A DNA stretch of 64,000 nt from Rhynchopus sp. YZ270_cl-10. Lineage: Eukaryota > Euglenozoa > Diplonemea > Diplonemida > Diplonemidae. The position numbers and the translations under genes are program-made. The DNA lies in NCBI GenBank assembly GCA_964035575.1, contig OZ037867.1, positions 1,240,001 through 1,304,000 of the forward strand, written 5' to 3'. The notes under the pieces are model-generated. The model saw only the letters and a program-made list of their open reading frames with translations. It was not told where the DNA came from and made no database searches. Shown here one piece after another: positions 20,931-31,779 of the stretch (position 1 is its first letter; every line of letters starts with the position of its first letter).

Positions 20931-21490
20931 TTTTTATCGTACATGTTTAGCACCCTCGAAAAGTTTCATGTACCTTCTTTTCGTCAGAAAATAATGTATA
21001 TGAAACAACCTTTCAAGTTCTCTTTTTTTGTTGTTGCAGTACCTGTGTCTGCCGATGAGAGATGAGGCGTTTTTGCGCTTTCAATGTCTCTTCAATAGAT
21101 GGGTGTGTGTAGCCGAGAGACATATTCATCTTCCACTTCTTTGTTTTGTTTTACCTGGGCGGTGAAGCAGTTAGTTGCAATGCTTTAATGTTATCTTTGG
21201 ATTACAAAACCTCCCAGTGGAAAACCGTGTGCTTTCCCAATGAACCCAATGAAGTGCTCTCTGGGGGTTATCAATGCCCCCCTGTGTCGGGTTGTGAGGC
21301 GTTTTGCACTTTTTTCCAATTTTTTTTTTTTAAATTACTCCAGCGCTGTGGCTTTCATCCCCATTTTCCTTCCCTCTCTTGTTGATATTCGAGTAAATGC
21401 CTGTACCTTGGAAGTGTGGTTTCATCTGCAGTAGATGGTATCAATTTTCTTTGTTGAAATTTTCTGGCTTTTTCTGAACTTTTCCCAGCT

Positions 21491-21574
21491 ACTTTTCTGG
21501 TCGAGTAGCCGACTTTTCTGGTCGAGTAGCTCACTTTTCTGATCGAGTAGCTCACTTTTCTGATCGAGTAGCTA
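21491..21574. repeat. 21-bp tandem repeat, four copies
   Basis: Unit ACTTTTCTGGTCGAGTAGC plus two bases; copies start at 21491, 21512, 21533 and 21554. The last two change GGTCGAG to GATCGAG. Confidence 0.9.
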
Positions 21575-21648
21575 TTTTCAATTTTCTGCTGTATGAGTAG
21601 GTTTTCTGGGTGGGAGACTGGATTCTGGGTACAGTGGTGTGTCTGGGT

Positions 21649-21868
21649 AGGTACACAGGTACACAGGTACACAGGTACACAGGTACACAGGTACACAGGT
21701 ACACAGGTACACAGGTACACAGGTACACAGGTACACAGGTACACAGGTACACAGGTACACAGGTACACAGGTACACAGGTACACAGGTACACAGGTACAC
21801 AGGTACACAGGTACACAGGTACACAGGTACACAGGTACACAGGTACACAGGTACCCAGGTACACGGTA
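21649..21868. repeat. 8-bp minisatellite, about 25 perfect copies
   Basis: The unit AGGTACAC repeats without error from 21649 to 21848, then decays (AGGTACCC). Because 8 is not a multiple of 3 and the unit has no stop, all frames stay open through it, which creates spurious ORFs on both strands. The perfect phase implies recent expansion or recent gene conversion. Confidence 0.97.
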
Positions 21869-22336
21869 CACTGGTGTACAAGGAAAAAGTCGTGAAAGAG
21901 CAACCACAGCTCCACATGACAAACACAAAAGTGTCCAGTCACGTGGGGCATTCATACACTGAGGAGATAATGATCCAACAATTTACAAGAAAGATTACTT
22001 AACCTACTGCTGGAAGTTGCCAGGTCGTAGTAACACACAAAGTGTGCCTCCGTTCGGGAATACCGGATATTCTAGAGACCAAAAAGGCCTCAAGAATATC
22101 TTCCGGTAGTCAAGGTATAACCAAATGAACGGCCCAAGACCCCCGTGGAGAAGTTAAATGTTGTAATGCTATCAAGTACAAACTGCGACCACTGTCTTAC
22201 CCTCCTCAATGCATGATGGAAGATGTCTTTGACAACAAATATCCTGTACCCAGGTACACTGATAAAACCCGTTAAAATTGTGTGTAAAAGTTCCTCAAAG
22301 CCAGAAAATTTCAACAAAGCCCTGTTTTCACCTCCC

Positions 22337-22409
22337 AAAAAGTCGTTTTCTCTTGATTCGTGATTTCTGAGTGTGCACTCAGAAAACACTCATCAAGAAA
22401 ACGACTTTT
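22337..22409. repeat. Nested hairpin
   Basis: Outer stem AAAAGTCGTTTTCTCTTGAT with ATCAAGAAAACGACTTTT; inner stem TCTGAGTG...CACTCAGA. The outer arm resembles CTTTTCTGGTCG of the 21-bp repeats upstream. Confidence 0.75.
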
Positions 22410-22824
22410 CTGGTCGGTAAAAAATAGCTATTTATTCATTGTTCGAAATTTTTCCAGGTTTTTCTCCCTTTTCTCCCTCTTTTTAAAGTCTCAAAAACTC
22501 CGTCTCGTCCATTGGGGCAAATGATTTTTTACACGAGTGTGTTTATTTTTCTCTTTGTTTATACCGAATTTCTTGTTCTACCGTATATGATGGGAGAGGT
22601 GGTTCTTTTTCACACTCTCATGACCAAACAGCAGTACCCCCGTCAGTGGAGACGCTCTTGCAATGCAAAATGGACTACAAAAAAAAGGGTTCATTTGAAA
22701 TAAATATGTGCACAGTGAAGCAGTCATCTTTTTTGGGTCACACACGGGGGACTGTGCGACGAAAAAAGGGAAATTAAGATCAATGTAAATCTCTCGTTCA
22801 CTTTAGTTGTTGAAAAAAAACACA

Positions 22825-22880
22825 GTGGTGCTTGCACAGGTGGCAACTGCACTATTCCAATAATTTTTCAAAAAAAAAAA
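22825..22880 (+). repeat. Dispersed repeat B
   Basis: GTGGTGCTTGCACAGGTGGC, AACTGCACTATTCCAATAAT, TTTTCAAAAAA. Of the plus-strand copies it is the closest match to the inverted one at 58254. Confidence 0.75.
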
Positions 22881-24638
22881 ATAGCAAAGAAAGAAAACTC
22901 AGCGAAGTATCACAACTTCTTCGCCCCCCCTCCAGAACACTAAGGGTCTCAAAATAATACAAAACACTAATACAACGAAATTTAGAACATTCCTTTGCAG
23001 CCAGAAAATATTACATCCCCCACCTTTAAAAAAAGAAAACTGGTAAGACGCACTCAGAGGTATATCAAGTATCTTACAAGCTTTTTCTTTTCCGAAGGTG
23101 GCTAATCTTAGGCTCAGGTTCATTTTATAAACTTATTCGGGTTTCCCTCCCACCGGATTTCATATGCATTGTTGTTGCCAGATCTATTTCCTCTTTTTTT
23201 TTTTTTTTGTGGAATTTTTTCTGTTTCTGTGTCGTTTTTCTTTTAGCCTGTTGCTTCATCACAACGTATCCCACCCCACTTTCCCTACGAACAGAGTCAT
23301 ACCAGGATTAAACAACACTTCAGAAAAAATGCTTTTCAAATCTCAGAAAAAAATACATGATTGATGCAAAAGCAGAAGTTTTACCTGCGTGAAAAAAACC
23401 CAAACTTTACTTGTCCCCTAAATTCGAACACGATGCGAGAAAAAAATGCATTTCCCCAGGGTTCTCCTCCTCGGATGGACGGAACTCTAGGTCTCGGATT
23501 TTTATCTATTTTTTTTATTGTTGTTTTGAGCAAAAATGGCGCACACAGAAGCTAGTTTTTCATTTTTTCTGGCGTAACAAAAACCCCCCTCTTCCTGACA
23601 AAAAAAATTCCATTTTTATTTTCATTTTTTTTTTTTTTTTTTTGTGTCTGTGTAAAATGAGTGGCGTGCTTTTTAAAAAGGATATGTGTGTATAGTGGTG
23701 GTGGAGTGACTGCCCATATTTTGCGGGTTTTTCCTCCCCATCACTTTCCCCCCCTTCCTTCTTGGCTTGATCAGAAATTTAGAGAAACAAAGTGGCTGAA
23801 AAAAAAAATCTTTTTTTTTGATGGAGAAACCCATTTGTGGAGCACCCCCTATTTATTTTTTATTGTTGGGAGGGGGAAAAAATAACAGCAAACCCTAAGC
23901 ACTGCGAAGCTTAGATTCATCTTGCACAAAAAAACCCCCCTTTTTTTTCCCCTCTCCTCTTCTCCCCTCCTAATCTTATCCATTTTTTTTTCTCTCTTTT
24001 TTTCTCCTCTTTTCATGTATCCCCAACTTTGCTCAAGGAAATTCTGTTTTTTTATTTCAACTTTTAAGTTTACTTGGTGCATTTGTCAATGAGAAGGATC
24101 TTTTGTGACTTCAAGACAACCCTTTTTTATTTTTAGTGGATCGCCTTAGGGTCTACACTAAAAATCAATTTCGATTTTTTCTTTTTCCTCTGTCCCTGCA
24201 ATACGAACAACAGAGTGCAAGCAAGGAGCGTTCTGAAACGAAGGGCAGCTTTTTTCCGTACAATGCACCCGCGTACATACCTCCGGGTGTTGTGCGTGTG
24301 TTTGTGTGTGGACACATAAAATTGCTGCATTTTTCTTCGTAACAGAGCTCTGGTCTTTCGCTTTGAGGTCCTCCTTGTAGGTTACTTTAGATGTGTTATT
24401 TTTTTTTGTGGTTGGTACCATCAATAAGATGCTTTCGGAAATCGGTCAACGACCTTATCAGCGACCTGTCAATACCGGAGCACACCAATTTTTTTTACCC
24501 CATTTTTTTTTTGATATTCGAGGGTGCGTTAACCCGCTTTTATTAAAAAGCAGAACAAAGTTTTTTGTGTTGGGAGTGGTTTTTTAGACCGTGAAAAATG
24601 TGTTGTTCCATTACGTTTTTTTTTATTTGTGTTTTTTT

Positions 24639-24673
24639 AAGGTGACTAAGCACGAGAGGCTTAGGATCATCTT
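24639..24673 (+). repeat. Dispersed hairpin repeat, CATCTT family
   Basis: AAGGTGACTAAGCACGAGAG, then GCTTAGGATCATCTT; ATAAACTTTTC and a T-run follow. Near-identical to 33838-33873. Confidence 0.75.
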
Positions 24674-24985
24674 ATAAACTTTTCTTTTTTTTTTTTTTTG
24701 TTGGTAGCGATAGCATTGTGCAGAGAGAGCGTTTGCAACCTTCAATTTTACTCTCTTTTTTTCAAAAAAAAAAAAAATTCTGTAGGTCGAAAAACCCAAT
24801 GCAATGGACATTGTCTTTATGCACCCTCCATTTCTTGGGAAGGTTGTTGTGACCCTGCAAGGTCCTATTCACCTTCCTAATTTCTTTCTTTTTCCCTTTT
24901 CTAATATAACACTAAAACGCCCATTTTTTTGTTGGTTTTTTTTGTAACATTTTTGATAGATTTATGTGTCGCGTTTATCTTTCAA

Positions 24986-24989
<4 letters not shown>

Positions 24990-25020
<31 letters not shown>
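24990..25020. repeat. CT microsatellite
   Basis: Uninterrupted TC dinucleotide run of about 15 units. Confidence 0.95.
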
Positions 25021-25028
<8 letters not shown>

Positions 25029-25206
25029 TGTATCATTCTTTAACCACTCTTTTAGTGATTTTCTGTTCCTTAGAAAACACATGAACACAAATATTGTTTT
25101 TTTGCAGTTTGGTGCCAGATTGGCCAGACAATTTTTTTCTTCTCTCCCCCCCGCAAAGTGCAACTTCAAGGTTGAACAACCAACCGGAGCTGTTAGTGGT
25201 ATCAGA

Positions 25207-25362
25207 GATCAGGGAATGGTGGCGGTATTGTGATGGGGAGCCCATTTGGAATACGCAAAATACATCAAAATGCATTCACGGGGAGCCCATTGGAATACGC
25301 AAAATATATCAAAATACAAATAACAATGTGTATTGTGTCACAATACTGCCACCATTAGGATC
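25207..25362. mobile_element. MITE-like inverted-repeat element, 156 bp
   Basis: The arms AATGGTGGCGGTATTGTGA and TCACAATACTGCCACCATT are inverse with one mismatch. The extended tips GATCAGGG / AGGATC pair less well. Inside are two copies of a ~44-bp unit starting GGGGAGCCCATT (25235 and 25279), each with GGAATACGCAAAATA. Confidence 0.85.
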
Positions 25363-25412
25363 AGGGTATGTCACTCATCAACTCCACTTTTCAGATTTTC
25401 CCACCCCAAAAA

Positions 25413-25487
25413 TGCAACACTCCGGGGTGTTCGATAACCTGCGGAGTGTTGCCTGCGTCCCAGAGGTTTGTACTACCTCAACTTCAC
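25413..25487 (+). repeat. Dispersed hairpin repeat D/E (best hairpin)
   Basis: TGCAACACTCCGGGGTGTTC and GATAACCTGCGGAGTGTTGC form an 11-bp perfect stem (GCAACACTCCG/CGGAGTGTTGC). CTGCGTCCCAGAGG and CCTCAACTTCAC follow. Confidence 0.85.
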
Positions 25488-25548
25488 TTTTTTATTCTCT
25501 TTTAGATGGTACAAGAGAGAGGTACATTCATCTTCCTTTTTCCCAAGG

Positions 25549-25645
25549 TGCAACACTCCGGGGGGGGGGGGGGAATTCGAGAACCTCCACGGAATGTCAG
25601 TGCCTGCGTCCCAGAGGCGTTTTGCACTATCAATAACTTCACATT
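25549..25645 (+). repeat. Dispersed hairpin repeat D/E
   Basis: GTGCAACACTCCG, a G-run, AATTCGAGAACCTCCACGGA, ATGTCAGTGCCTGCGTCCCA, GAGGCGTTTTGCAC and ATAACTTCAC. The G-run (about 14 G) interrupts the first stem. Confidence 0.75.
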
Positions 25646-26535
25646 TTTTTTTTCTCTCTCTCGAGATTCCTCAGAAAAAACACACAACACAGGAACAAGT
25701 ACTGTTTACTACATACGATGCAATTTTTTTTGTCTTTTTTTGGTTTTCAGAACACACCACGCCCCCGACTACGTGGTTTTTCCTTATGTTCTGGCCAAAA
25801 AAAATTATGCTCAAGATACATAGATCGGCGAGCACAAGCGAAGGCTCTCAGCTATCTTTTAAAAAAAAACAATGATGAACAAAAGCACACAGTGAAGGCT
25901 GAGGTTCTTCTTACATTTATAATATTTTTTTTATTTTTTATCTTCCCCCACCTCACCACGTGAAGCCTATTCGTGTGTTGCGCAATCATAAGTATGCTTG
26001 TCGCAATACGCACACTACCACCTCCCCACAGCCACATCTTCACTCCCATCATTCTTATGTCCTTACTTGCTCTCTCAGGTGAATATGTCTCTATCACCAC
26101 TTCCCCCACCCCATCAGTCAAAAAAAAAAATATTTATTTGAGGGTGCAAAGAACCGGATCACGGATTCTGTGATGCTTTTGTCAGCCCTCCCCCACACCC
26201 ATCTTTTAGAACGATCAGATTTTTTTAAAAATAAAGAATTCCCTTCCTTCCGCACCCCCCTCTTTTTTGAAATCTCAGCCTCATGCTTACCCTCATTTCA
26301 CACCTTAGTCCCACGCATTTCCTTTGCAGGTTCGTGATGAACCTCTCCATCGAAGGCGGCAAACAGAGGGGGAGTAATCCTCAGCATCTGGGGTGGACAA
26401 TCACCCCCCTTCTCGTCAAGGCACAGATATGCGGTAATAGAATTGCAGTTGAGGGTGCGGTCATTGTAAGTGAGGAGGAGTACATTTTTTTTTTTTCCAC
26501 CACAGAACCATCGTGAATATTTTACACAAAAAAAA

Positions 26536-27758
26536 ATGATGGCAACCAAAGCTGCCCTGCTTCTGTTCGCAGTAGCGTGCCCCGCTGCTGCCAAGCAATG
26601 CCCGGGCGAGCTGTTCGGCACGCCCATCTCTGATGAGGCGGAGATCCCGACACTGCAGGACTACAACGCCGCACTCAAGGGGTTGAACATCCAGGCCGTC
26701 GTGGCGGACATTGTGCACATGCTGACAAAGACGCAAGAGTGCTGGCCGGCCGACTCCTCCAGCACCTCTGCTGTGGGCACATCCTATGGTGGGCTGTTCA
26801 CACGTCTCTCATGGCACTGCTCTGGGTCGTACCGCAACACCGACGGCAGAGGTGGCTGCAGTGGTGGCCGCCAACGCTTTCAACCAGAAAACAGCTGGGA
26901 CGACAACACCAACCTCGACAAGGCCCGCGCCCTCCTCTGGCCCATCAAGCAGAAGTACGGCGACGCCCTCAGCTGGGGGGACCTCTTCATCCTTGCAGGG
27001 ACCAGCTCCATCTGCACATGGGTGGACCTATTAATGAGATCTGCGTCGGGCGTGTGGACGACGCTAACGGCAGCAAAAGCGCACCTCTCGGACCCGGCCC
27101 TGAGCAGCCAGCCTGCCCCATCCAGGGAGACTGCAAGGCACCCCTTGGCACCTCGACGGTGGGTCTGATCTACGTCAACCCTGAGGGCTTCATGGGTGTC
27201 CCGGACCCTGCCATCAGCGCTGTGCAGATCCGTGATGTGTTCAGCCGCATGGGCATGAACGACACTGAGACTGTTGCACTCATTGGTGGTGGCCACGCCT
27301 TCGGGCGTTCACACGGTGCTTGCCCCTCAGGTGCCGGCCCCTCCCCGAAGGACCAGCCACACGAGCCCTGGCCGGGTGCCTGTGGATCTGGCAAGGCTAC
27401 CGACACCTTCACCAGCGGCATTGAGGGTCCCTGGACAACCGACCCCTTCAAATGGGACAATGAGTACTTCACCCTGCTGAACACATGGGGGAAGAACTAC
27501 ACGACGGCAAAGGGGCCTGGCGGGAAGTACCAGTGGCGCATCCCCGAGAAGCCGGGCCTGATGATGATGACAACCGACGTGGCCTTGGTCTACGACAACG
27601 TGTACGCAGGGATCGTGAAGGAGTACGCAACAGACCTCCCGAAGCTGGAGGCTGCCTTTGCCGCTGCGTGGGAGAAGCTGACCACCTCGGGTGGTGTGTG
27701 GGCGCAGGAGAAGAAGTGCTGGACGCCAGACAACACCTTCAAGCACAGTGCCCTGTAG
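26536..27758 (+). pseudogene. Secreted KatG-like class I heme peroxidase, one frameshift
   Basis: The start ATGATGGCAACC gives a signal peptide ([15 protein letters not shown]). The protein matches a single catalase-peroxidase-type domain. The distal Arg-Trp-His motif is [11 protein letters not shown], followed by [18 protein letters not shown]. The proximal His is in ALIGGGHAFGRSHG, and the proximal Asp is in MTTDVALVYD. The frame changes at about 27016-27020. Frame +1 codes up to AGTSSI (27018), and [18 protein letters not shown] continues in another frame from 27021. Five bases lie where the family needs six, so one base is missing. Everything else is intact to the stop at 27758. It could be a recent pseudogene, a sequencing error or (less likely) recoding. 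H2O2-dependent oxidation outside the cell or in the secretory pathway would be the role. Confidence 0.85.
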
Positions 27759-28910
27759 GTTTCCTGTTTGGCTATCATCCTGAGAACAGCTTATGAGACA
27801 TCGTTTCACTTCTTTGATGTGTGGTGTACGCGAGGTGCATCCCCTTCGCCCTTTCAGTGCTTGCGTCGCCAAGGCGCTACTTTACTTTTATCTTTTTACC
27901 CTCTCTTGCATTTGTTTACCACAACCATGGGTCATATGGGCACAAAAACCCATGCCGCGTTTGCCATGTCCACAAAGAACCACAAAGAAATCAATTTCAC
28001 AACTGTGCAGCAAAATAAAATTCAGGCAAACAGTCTATCAATGGAGATTAGTTTTGTCTTTTTTTTTCGATGCGTTTTTGCCGTTTTGTGAGCCTTCTCC
28101 CCCCTTTTGGCGGGACATATTGTCCCCCTTGGGAGTCTTCTGTATATGTTGTGGCTGGCAACCGTTGGTTATGCGGTCTCATACCCTTGTCCCTCCAGCG
28201 TGCCGTTCCTTCCTTTTGTTTTATTGCTGTGCGTGCAGCATTCATCCTTCACCTGTTGGAAGGCCTGTTGCTAAAAGGTACGTGCTTTGCGTCTGCCGGT
28301 GTCTGGTGGGACGTTTCGCACTGTCCACATTGTCTTTGTTGTTGTTTCTCTCCTGCAACGCGTGTTGCTTGCAGTACTGCGTTCAAAAAGCAGGATCATT
28401 CTTGAAATGGGCGAGTTAAAAAGCTGACTAAGCAGGCCTAGGGTCATCTTACAAACTTTGTTAACTTCATCCCACCCCACAATTCTCCCTACAGAGTGCC
28501 TTTTCCCCCCCACCCCGTGTTGTGCTACTGTGTATTATCTTCTGCAGTAGGTGTGCAATCCTTCTTGTCAATTTTTTCTTGTTTTTACATTTCTGTGCAA
28601 AGAAACCAAGCATGGTTGAGCGTCTCCGGGCCCACTCACTGGCCCATTCAGGGAAAAAAAAATACGCATTTTTATTTGATTTTGCTTCAAACTTCATACC
28701 ACACGCTTTTGATAGCATCAACACCAACCAGAACACAGAATGATGGTAACCAAAGCCTCCTTCCTTCTCGAAGGGTGACGGATCATGATATGCAAACACA
28801 TTAGCTCCGATTACACAAAAACCTGCATCATGTGGGGAAACCAAAATTCATATTAAAACTAAAACACCCCCCTCCCTCCACCTTTCCGCAGACAATCTAC
28901 ACAAAATACA
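27759..28910. other. Spacer with repeats and acceptor tract
   Basis: D/E-like copies lie near 27855-27890 (GTGCTTGCGTCGCCAAGGCG) and 28287-28330. A CATCTT hairpin is at 28421-28450. A pyrimidine tract ending CTTTCCGCAG at 28891 precedes the next ATG by 20 bp. The other ORFs are low-complexity or lack features. Confidence 0.55.
28421..28450 (+). repeat. Dispersed hairpin repeat, CATCTT family
   Basis: AAGCTGACTAAGC, then AGGCCTAGGGTCATCTT, with ACAAACTTTG following. It has a shortened loop compared with 24639. Confidence 0.65.
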
Positions 28911-30611
28911 ATGTCAAAATTTGTCCAACAAATCCAATCGGGACGTGCGCGTCTGACCAGCAGGCGGTCCACCCGGAGCTGTGTGATGGGAACCAACGGG
29001 ATGGTGGCCTGCACGCAGCCCCTTGCCGCAGAGGCAGGCCTTGCCATTCTGAAGAAGGGCGGCAACGCTGCAGAAGCTGCCGTCACCGTCGGGGCATGTC
29101 TCGCTGTTCTCGAACCCTGCAGTACCGGACTCGGCGGAGACGGATTCTACCTGCAATACGACGGCCAGTCCAAACAGGTCACCGCCGTCAACGGCTCTGG
29201 GAGGGCACCTCAGAGTCTCACGTTGGATGTCGCGAAGAGTGTGTCTGAAGGCAAAAATGCGCTTCCCACCTTCCATCCGCACACCATCACGGTCCCTGGG
29301 GTTGTACATATGTGGATCGAAGCGTTGGAGCGCAACCCAAGCAAGAATGTAACCAGAGCAGAGGTTTTTGAGCGTGCGATTCAGCTGTGCGAAGAAGGGT
29401 TTCCGGTCTCGCAGGTTGCTGCCGGGTTTTGGGAGCATTACTCACCTCAGATTAAAGAGCAGAGGCACGGTGCGGAGTTGCTGACCCCTGCGGGGAAGGC
29501 TCCTGCGGCTGGAGAAATTTTCAAAAGACCTACCCTAGCGAAGACACTCCGCGCCATCTCCGACCACGGGAAGGACGGCTTCTACAAAGGCTGGGTTGCC
29601 GAGGCTATTACCAAGGAAATCCAAGACGCCGGAGGACTCCTTTCCACGGAAGACCTGGCCGCGCATACTACTACATACGATTCTTCTATTTCCACAGACT
29701 TTGGTGGTGTGACTGTTCATGGGCATCCACCGAATGGGCAGGGCATTACTGCTTTGATTGCGTTGAACATTGTGAAGGAGATTGAAAAAAATGGGAAAGT
29801 GGATTTGAGTGAGGGGAAACGGCATTCCCCAGAGACGTTGCACTGTCTGATTGAAGCGTTGCGTCTTGCCTTTGCCGATGCGCATCAGTTTGTGTGCGAC
29901 CCTGCGCACCATGACATTCCCATCGCAGCTCTCCTCTCTTCAGACTACGCGAAAACCCGCGCCTCGCTCTTCAACCCCTCCAAAGCTGCCGCAGACGTGA
30001 CAGCTGGGCAACCCCTCAAGGATTCCTGCACCGTCTCCTTCCAGGTCACCGACTCCTCAGGAAACGCGATTTCAATGGTGAACAGTACCTACATGGGGTT
30101 CGGAACCTGCATGGTCCCAGAAGGGACCGGAATGACACTGCAAAACAGAGGATACAACTTTTCGCTCGATGCCTCATCACCAAACTGTCTGCAGCCTGGG
30201 AAGAGGCCCTACCATACTATCATTCCGTGCATCACGACGCATACGGAAAGTGGTGAGCTTCATACGACCTTCACCAATATGGGGGGTTTTATGCAGCCTC
30301 AGGGCCATGTGCAGCATTTGGTGAACCTTCTTTACTGCGGAATGGACCCGCAAGAGTCCATCGATGAACCCCGTTTCTGCATTCTGAACGATGCCTACAG
30401 TGGTGTCTTTGGCCGTGTCGCGATCGAACCCGGTTTTGATAACGAAGACGCACTTCTCGCTTCGCTCCGTGCCCTAGGTCATGACACCTACGTGATGAAC
30501 GGTCCAGAGCGTGCGACAATGGGGCGTGCACAGATCATAGCGAAATTGGACAATGGTGTCATGCTTGCGGGGTCCGATGCCAGGGCAGACGGGTGTGCGA
30601 TGGGATGGTAA
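28911..30611 (+). CDS. Gamma-glutamyltransferase-family (Ntn) hydrolase, YwrD-like
   Basis: The 566-residue protein covers the whole family. The N-terminal large subunit contains MVACTQPLAAEAGLAILKKG and CSTGLGGDGFYLQYDG. The autoprocessing region is KDSCTVSFQVTD, where Thr374 aligns with the nucleophile Thr. The small subunit follows (GNAISMVNSTYMGFGT, then LQNRGYNFSL). The NSxYMGFGT form matches the YwrD/fungal subgroup rather than classical glutathione-degrading GGT. Ntn hydrolases of this group self-cleave before the Thr and act on gamma-glutamyl or related amide bonds. There is no signal peptide and no membrane anchor, so it is probably cytosolic. The start is 20 bp after a strong acceptor. 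Confidence 0.93.
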   Translation: MSKFVQQIQSGRARLTSRRSTRSCVMGTNGMVACTQPLAAEAGLAILKKGGNAAEAAVTVGACLAVLEPCSTGLGGDGFYLQYDGQSKQVTAVNGSGRAPQSLTLDVAKSVSEGKNALPTFHPHTITVPGVVHMWIEALERNPSKNVTRAEVFERAIQLCEEGFPVSQVAAGFWEHYSPQIKEQRHGAELLTPAGKAPAAGEIFKRPTLAKTLRAISDHGKDGFYKGWVAEAITKEIQDAGGLLSTEDLAAHTTTYDSSISTDFGGVTVHGHPPNGQGITALIALNIVKEIEKNGKVDLSEGKRHSPETLHCLIEALRLAFADAHQFVCDPAHHDIPIAALLSSDYAKTRASLFNPSKAAADVTAGQPLKDSCTVSFQVTDSSGNAISMVNSTYMGFGTCMVPEGTGMTLQNRGYNFSLDASSPNCLQPGKRPYHTIIPCITTHTESGELHTTFTNMGGFMQPQGHVQHLVNLLYCGMDPQESIDEPRFCILNDAYSGVFGRVAIEPGFDNEDALLASLRALGHDTYVMNGPERATMGRAQIIAKLDNGVMLAGSDARADGCAMGW

Positions 30612-31779
30612 AAAAAAGGGGTGTACTACAACCAAAAAATTGGGGGAAATTGTTGAGTTTTTTTGTCGGCAGATTTCTATAGGGCCCAACAAAGCATATC
30701 GCATTTGTGTTAAAGAAAAGGTGAGACTGTTCGGGTGGTATTGTGTTGAGTTTTTTGTCTTTTGTATTTTTATTGCCAATGTTGGCAAGGGTGAGGGACG
30801 GTGCATGGCAAATAGGCGAAGTGTACGCTTTGAAGGAAGACCGGGTAGGGTTTGGTGTGAACCAACTCATAAGATGTGTGCGTGTACTGGTGTGCACGTG
30901 AGGCATATTCATCTTACAATTGTGACCCGTTTCCGACTAGGGGTGGCCATCCATACGAAGGGAACATTTTGCTCGGCATGTGAGGGGGGGGCAGAAGGTT
31001 TCTATATTTTCGGTGTGTTTTTCTTGTTCTTGTTCCTTTAAGAGTAGAGGAAGGGAACAAAACAAATAGCAATTTATAAAAAAAAGCGAAACGTTTCTGA
31101 CGGTCATCTCTGCATGATTTTGTTGAACCTTTTTTTGTGAAGACGCGTTTTTTGATACATTTTTTGTTTCAAAGCGATATTTTTTTTGTGAATTTTTTCG
31201 GGAAAATTTTGTTTGGGATTATTGCGCCAAGGCTTGCCCTTCGCAAATACCATATTCCCTCAGTGTGCCTTGTGTAATATTATTTTTTTCCCACCCGGAT
31301 TAGCGACTCTCGGGGATTGTGCTCACAGCCTCTCCCCAGACTGTACCCCAACCGGACCCTGCATCACGCAGACTTGATTACGTCTCCAATGATCCTTTCA
31401 TTTATCTGGTGTGGGGTACATCAGATGCCAACCTCGAAATGCATCTAGGACTGCATGGTTTGAGGTCTACCCCGTGCAGCGGTCATGTGTGAATAGGAGA
31501 CATTTTGAAGTTTTCTCTCTCTTTTTTTTTTGCATGCCACACATACAACGCGAAACCGCCCATTTTAAATCAACGTCCCAAAAGAGCACAATGAGGCTTT
31601 AGGTTGTTCATCTTTACAAACGTTTCTCCTCTTTTTCTTTCTTTTTTTTTGAACCACTTTTTCACCCTTCAAGATCCACACCTTTTTCCCAATTTTATTC
31701 TGTTCCTCCAAACACTTCCTAATAACACACAGGCACACATACCACCACACCACCGCAACAACCCCCACAGCACCACACA
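30612..31779. other. Spacer with repeats G, H and CATCTT hairpin
   Basis: A long-form CATCTT hairpin is at 30869-30918. CCCGGATTAGCGACTC at 31290 (repeat H) recurs at 41528. A G copy is at 31430-31500. A Y-tract ends in AG at 31732, 48 bp before the MFS gene. No gene is supported. Confidence 0.6.
30869..30918 (+). repeat. Dispersed hairpin repeat, CATCTT family (long form)
   Basis: ATAAGATGTGTGCGTGTACT, GGTGTGCACGTGAGGCATAT, TCATCTTACAAT. Its outer stem TAAGATG/CATCTTA is perfect. Confidence 0.65.

Larger units (their letters stand above)
13427..26535. other. 13-kb gene-free spacer packed with short dispersed repeats
   Basis: No ORF here has convincing composition, a domain or splice structure. 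The stretch alternates poly-T, poly-A and C/T tracts with short conserved modules, listed separately where clear. Further weaker copies: CATCTT-type hairpins at 15184-15215, 17459-17486, 18221-18256, 21096-21132, 23095-23130 and 23893-23933; D/E copies at 10388-10412 (just outside), 19157-19210, 20076-20108, 21037-21090 and 21250-21310. A reverse-strand ORF at 22090-22389 has no recognisable features. The region could be a cluster boundary or a repeat-accumulating spacer. Confidence 0.6.

Noticed and set aside
21355-22002. ORFs of 100-198 codons with heptad-like VPVYLCT or HRYTGTQ repeats.
   Set aside because: They arise from the 8-bp minisatellite, which is open in all frames; no flanking coding signal.
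22090-22389. 99-codon minus-strand ORF in the 13-kb spacer.
   Set aside because: No recognisable domain, composition close to the spacer, and its 5' part overlaps a hairpin.
11521-25645. GTTCGATAACC in the D/E repeats as a tRNA B box.
   Set aside because: It departs from the GGTTCGANTCC consensus, no A box at the right distance was seen, and the flanks do not fold as tRNA.
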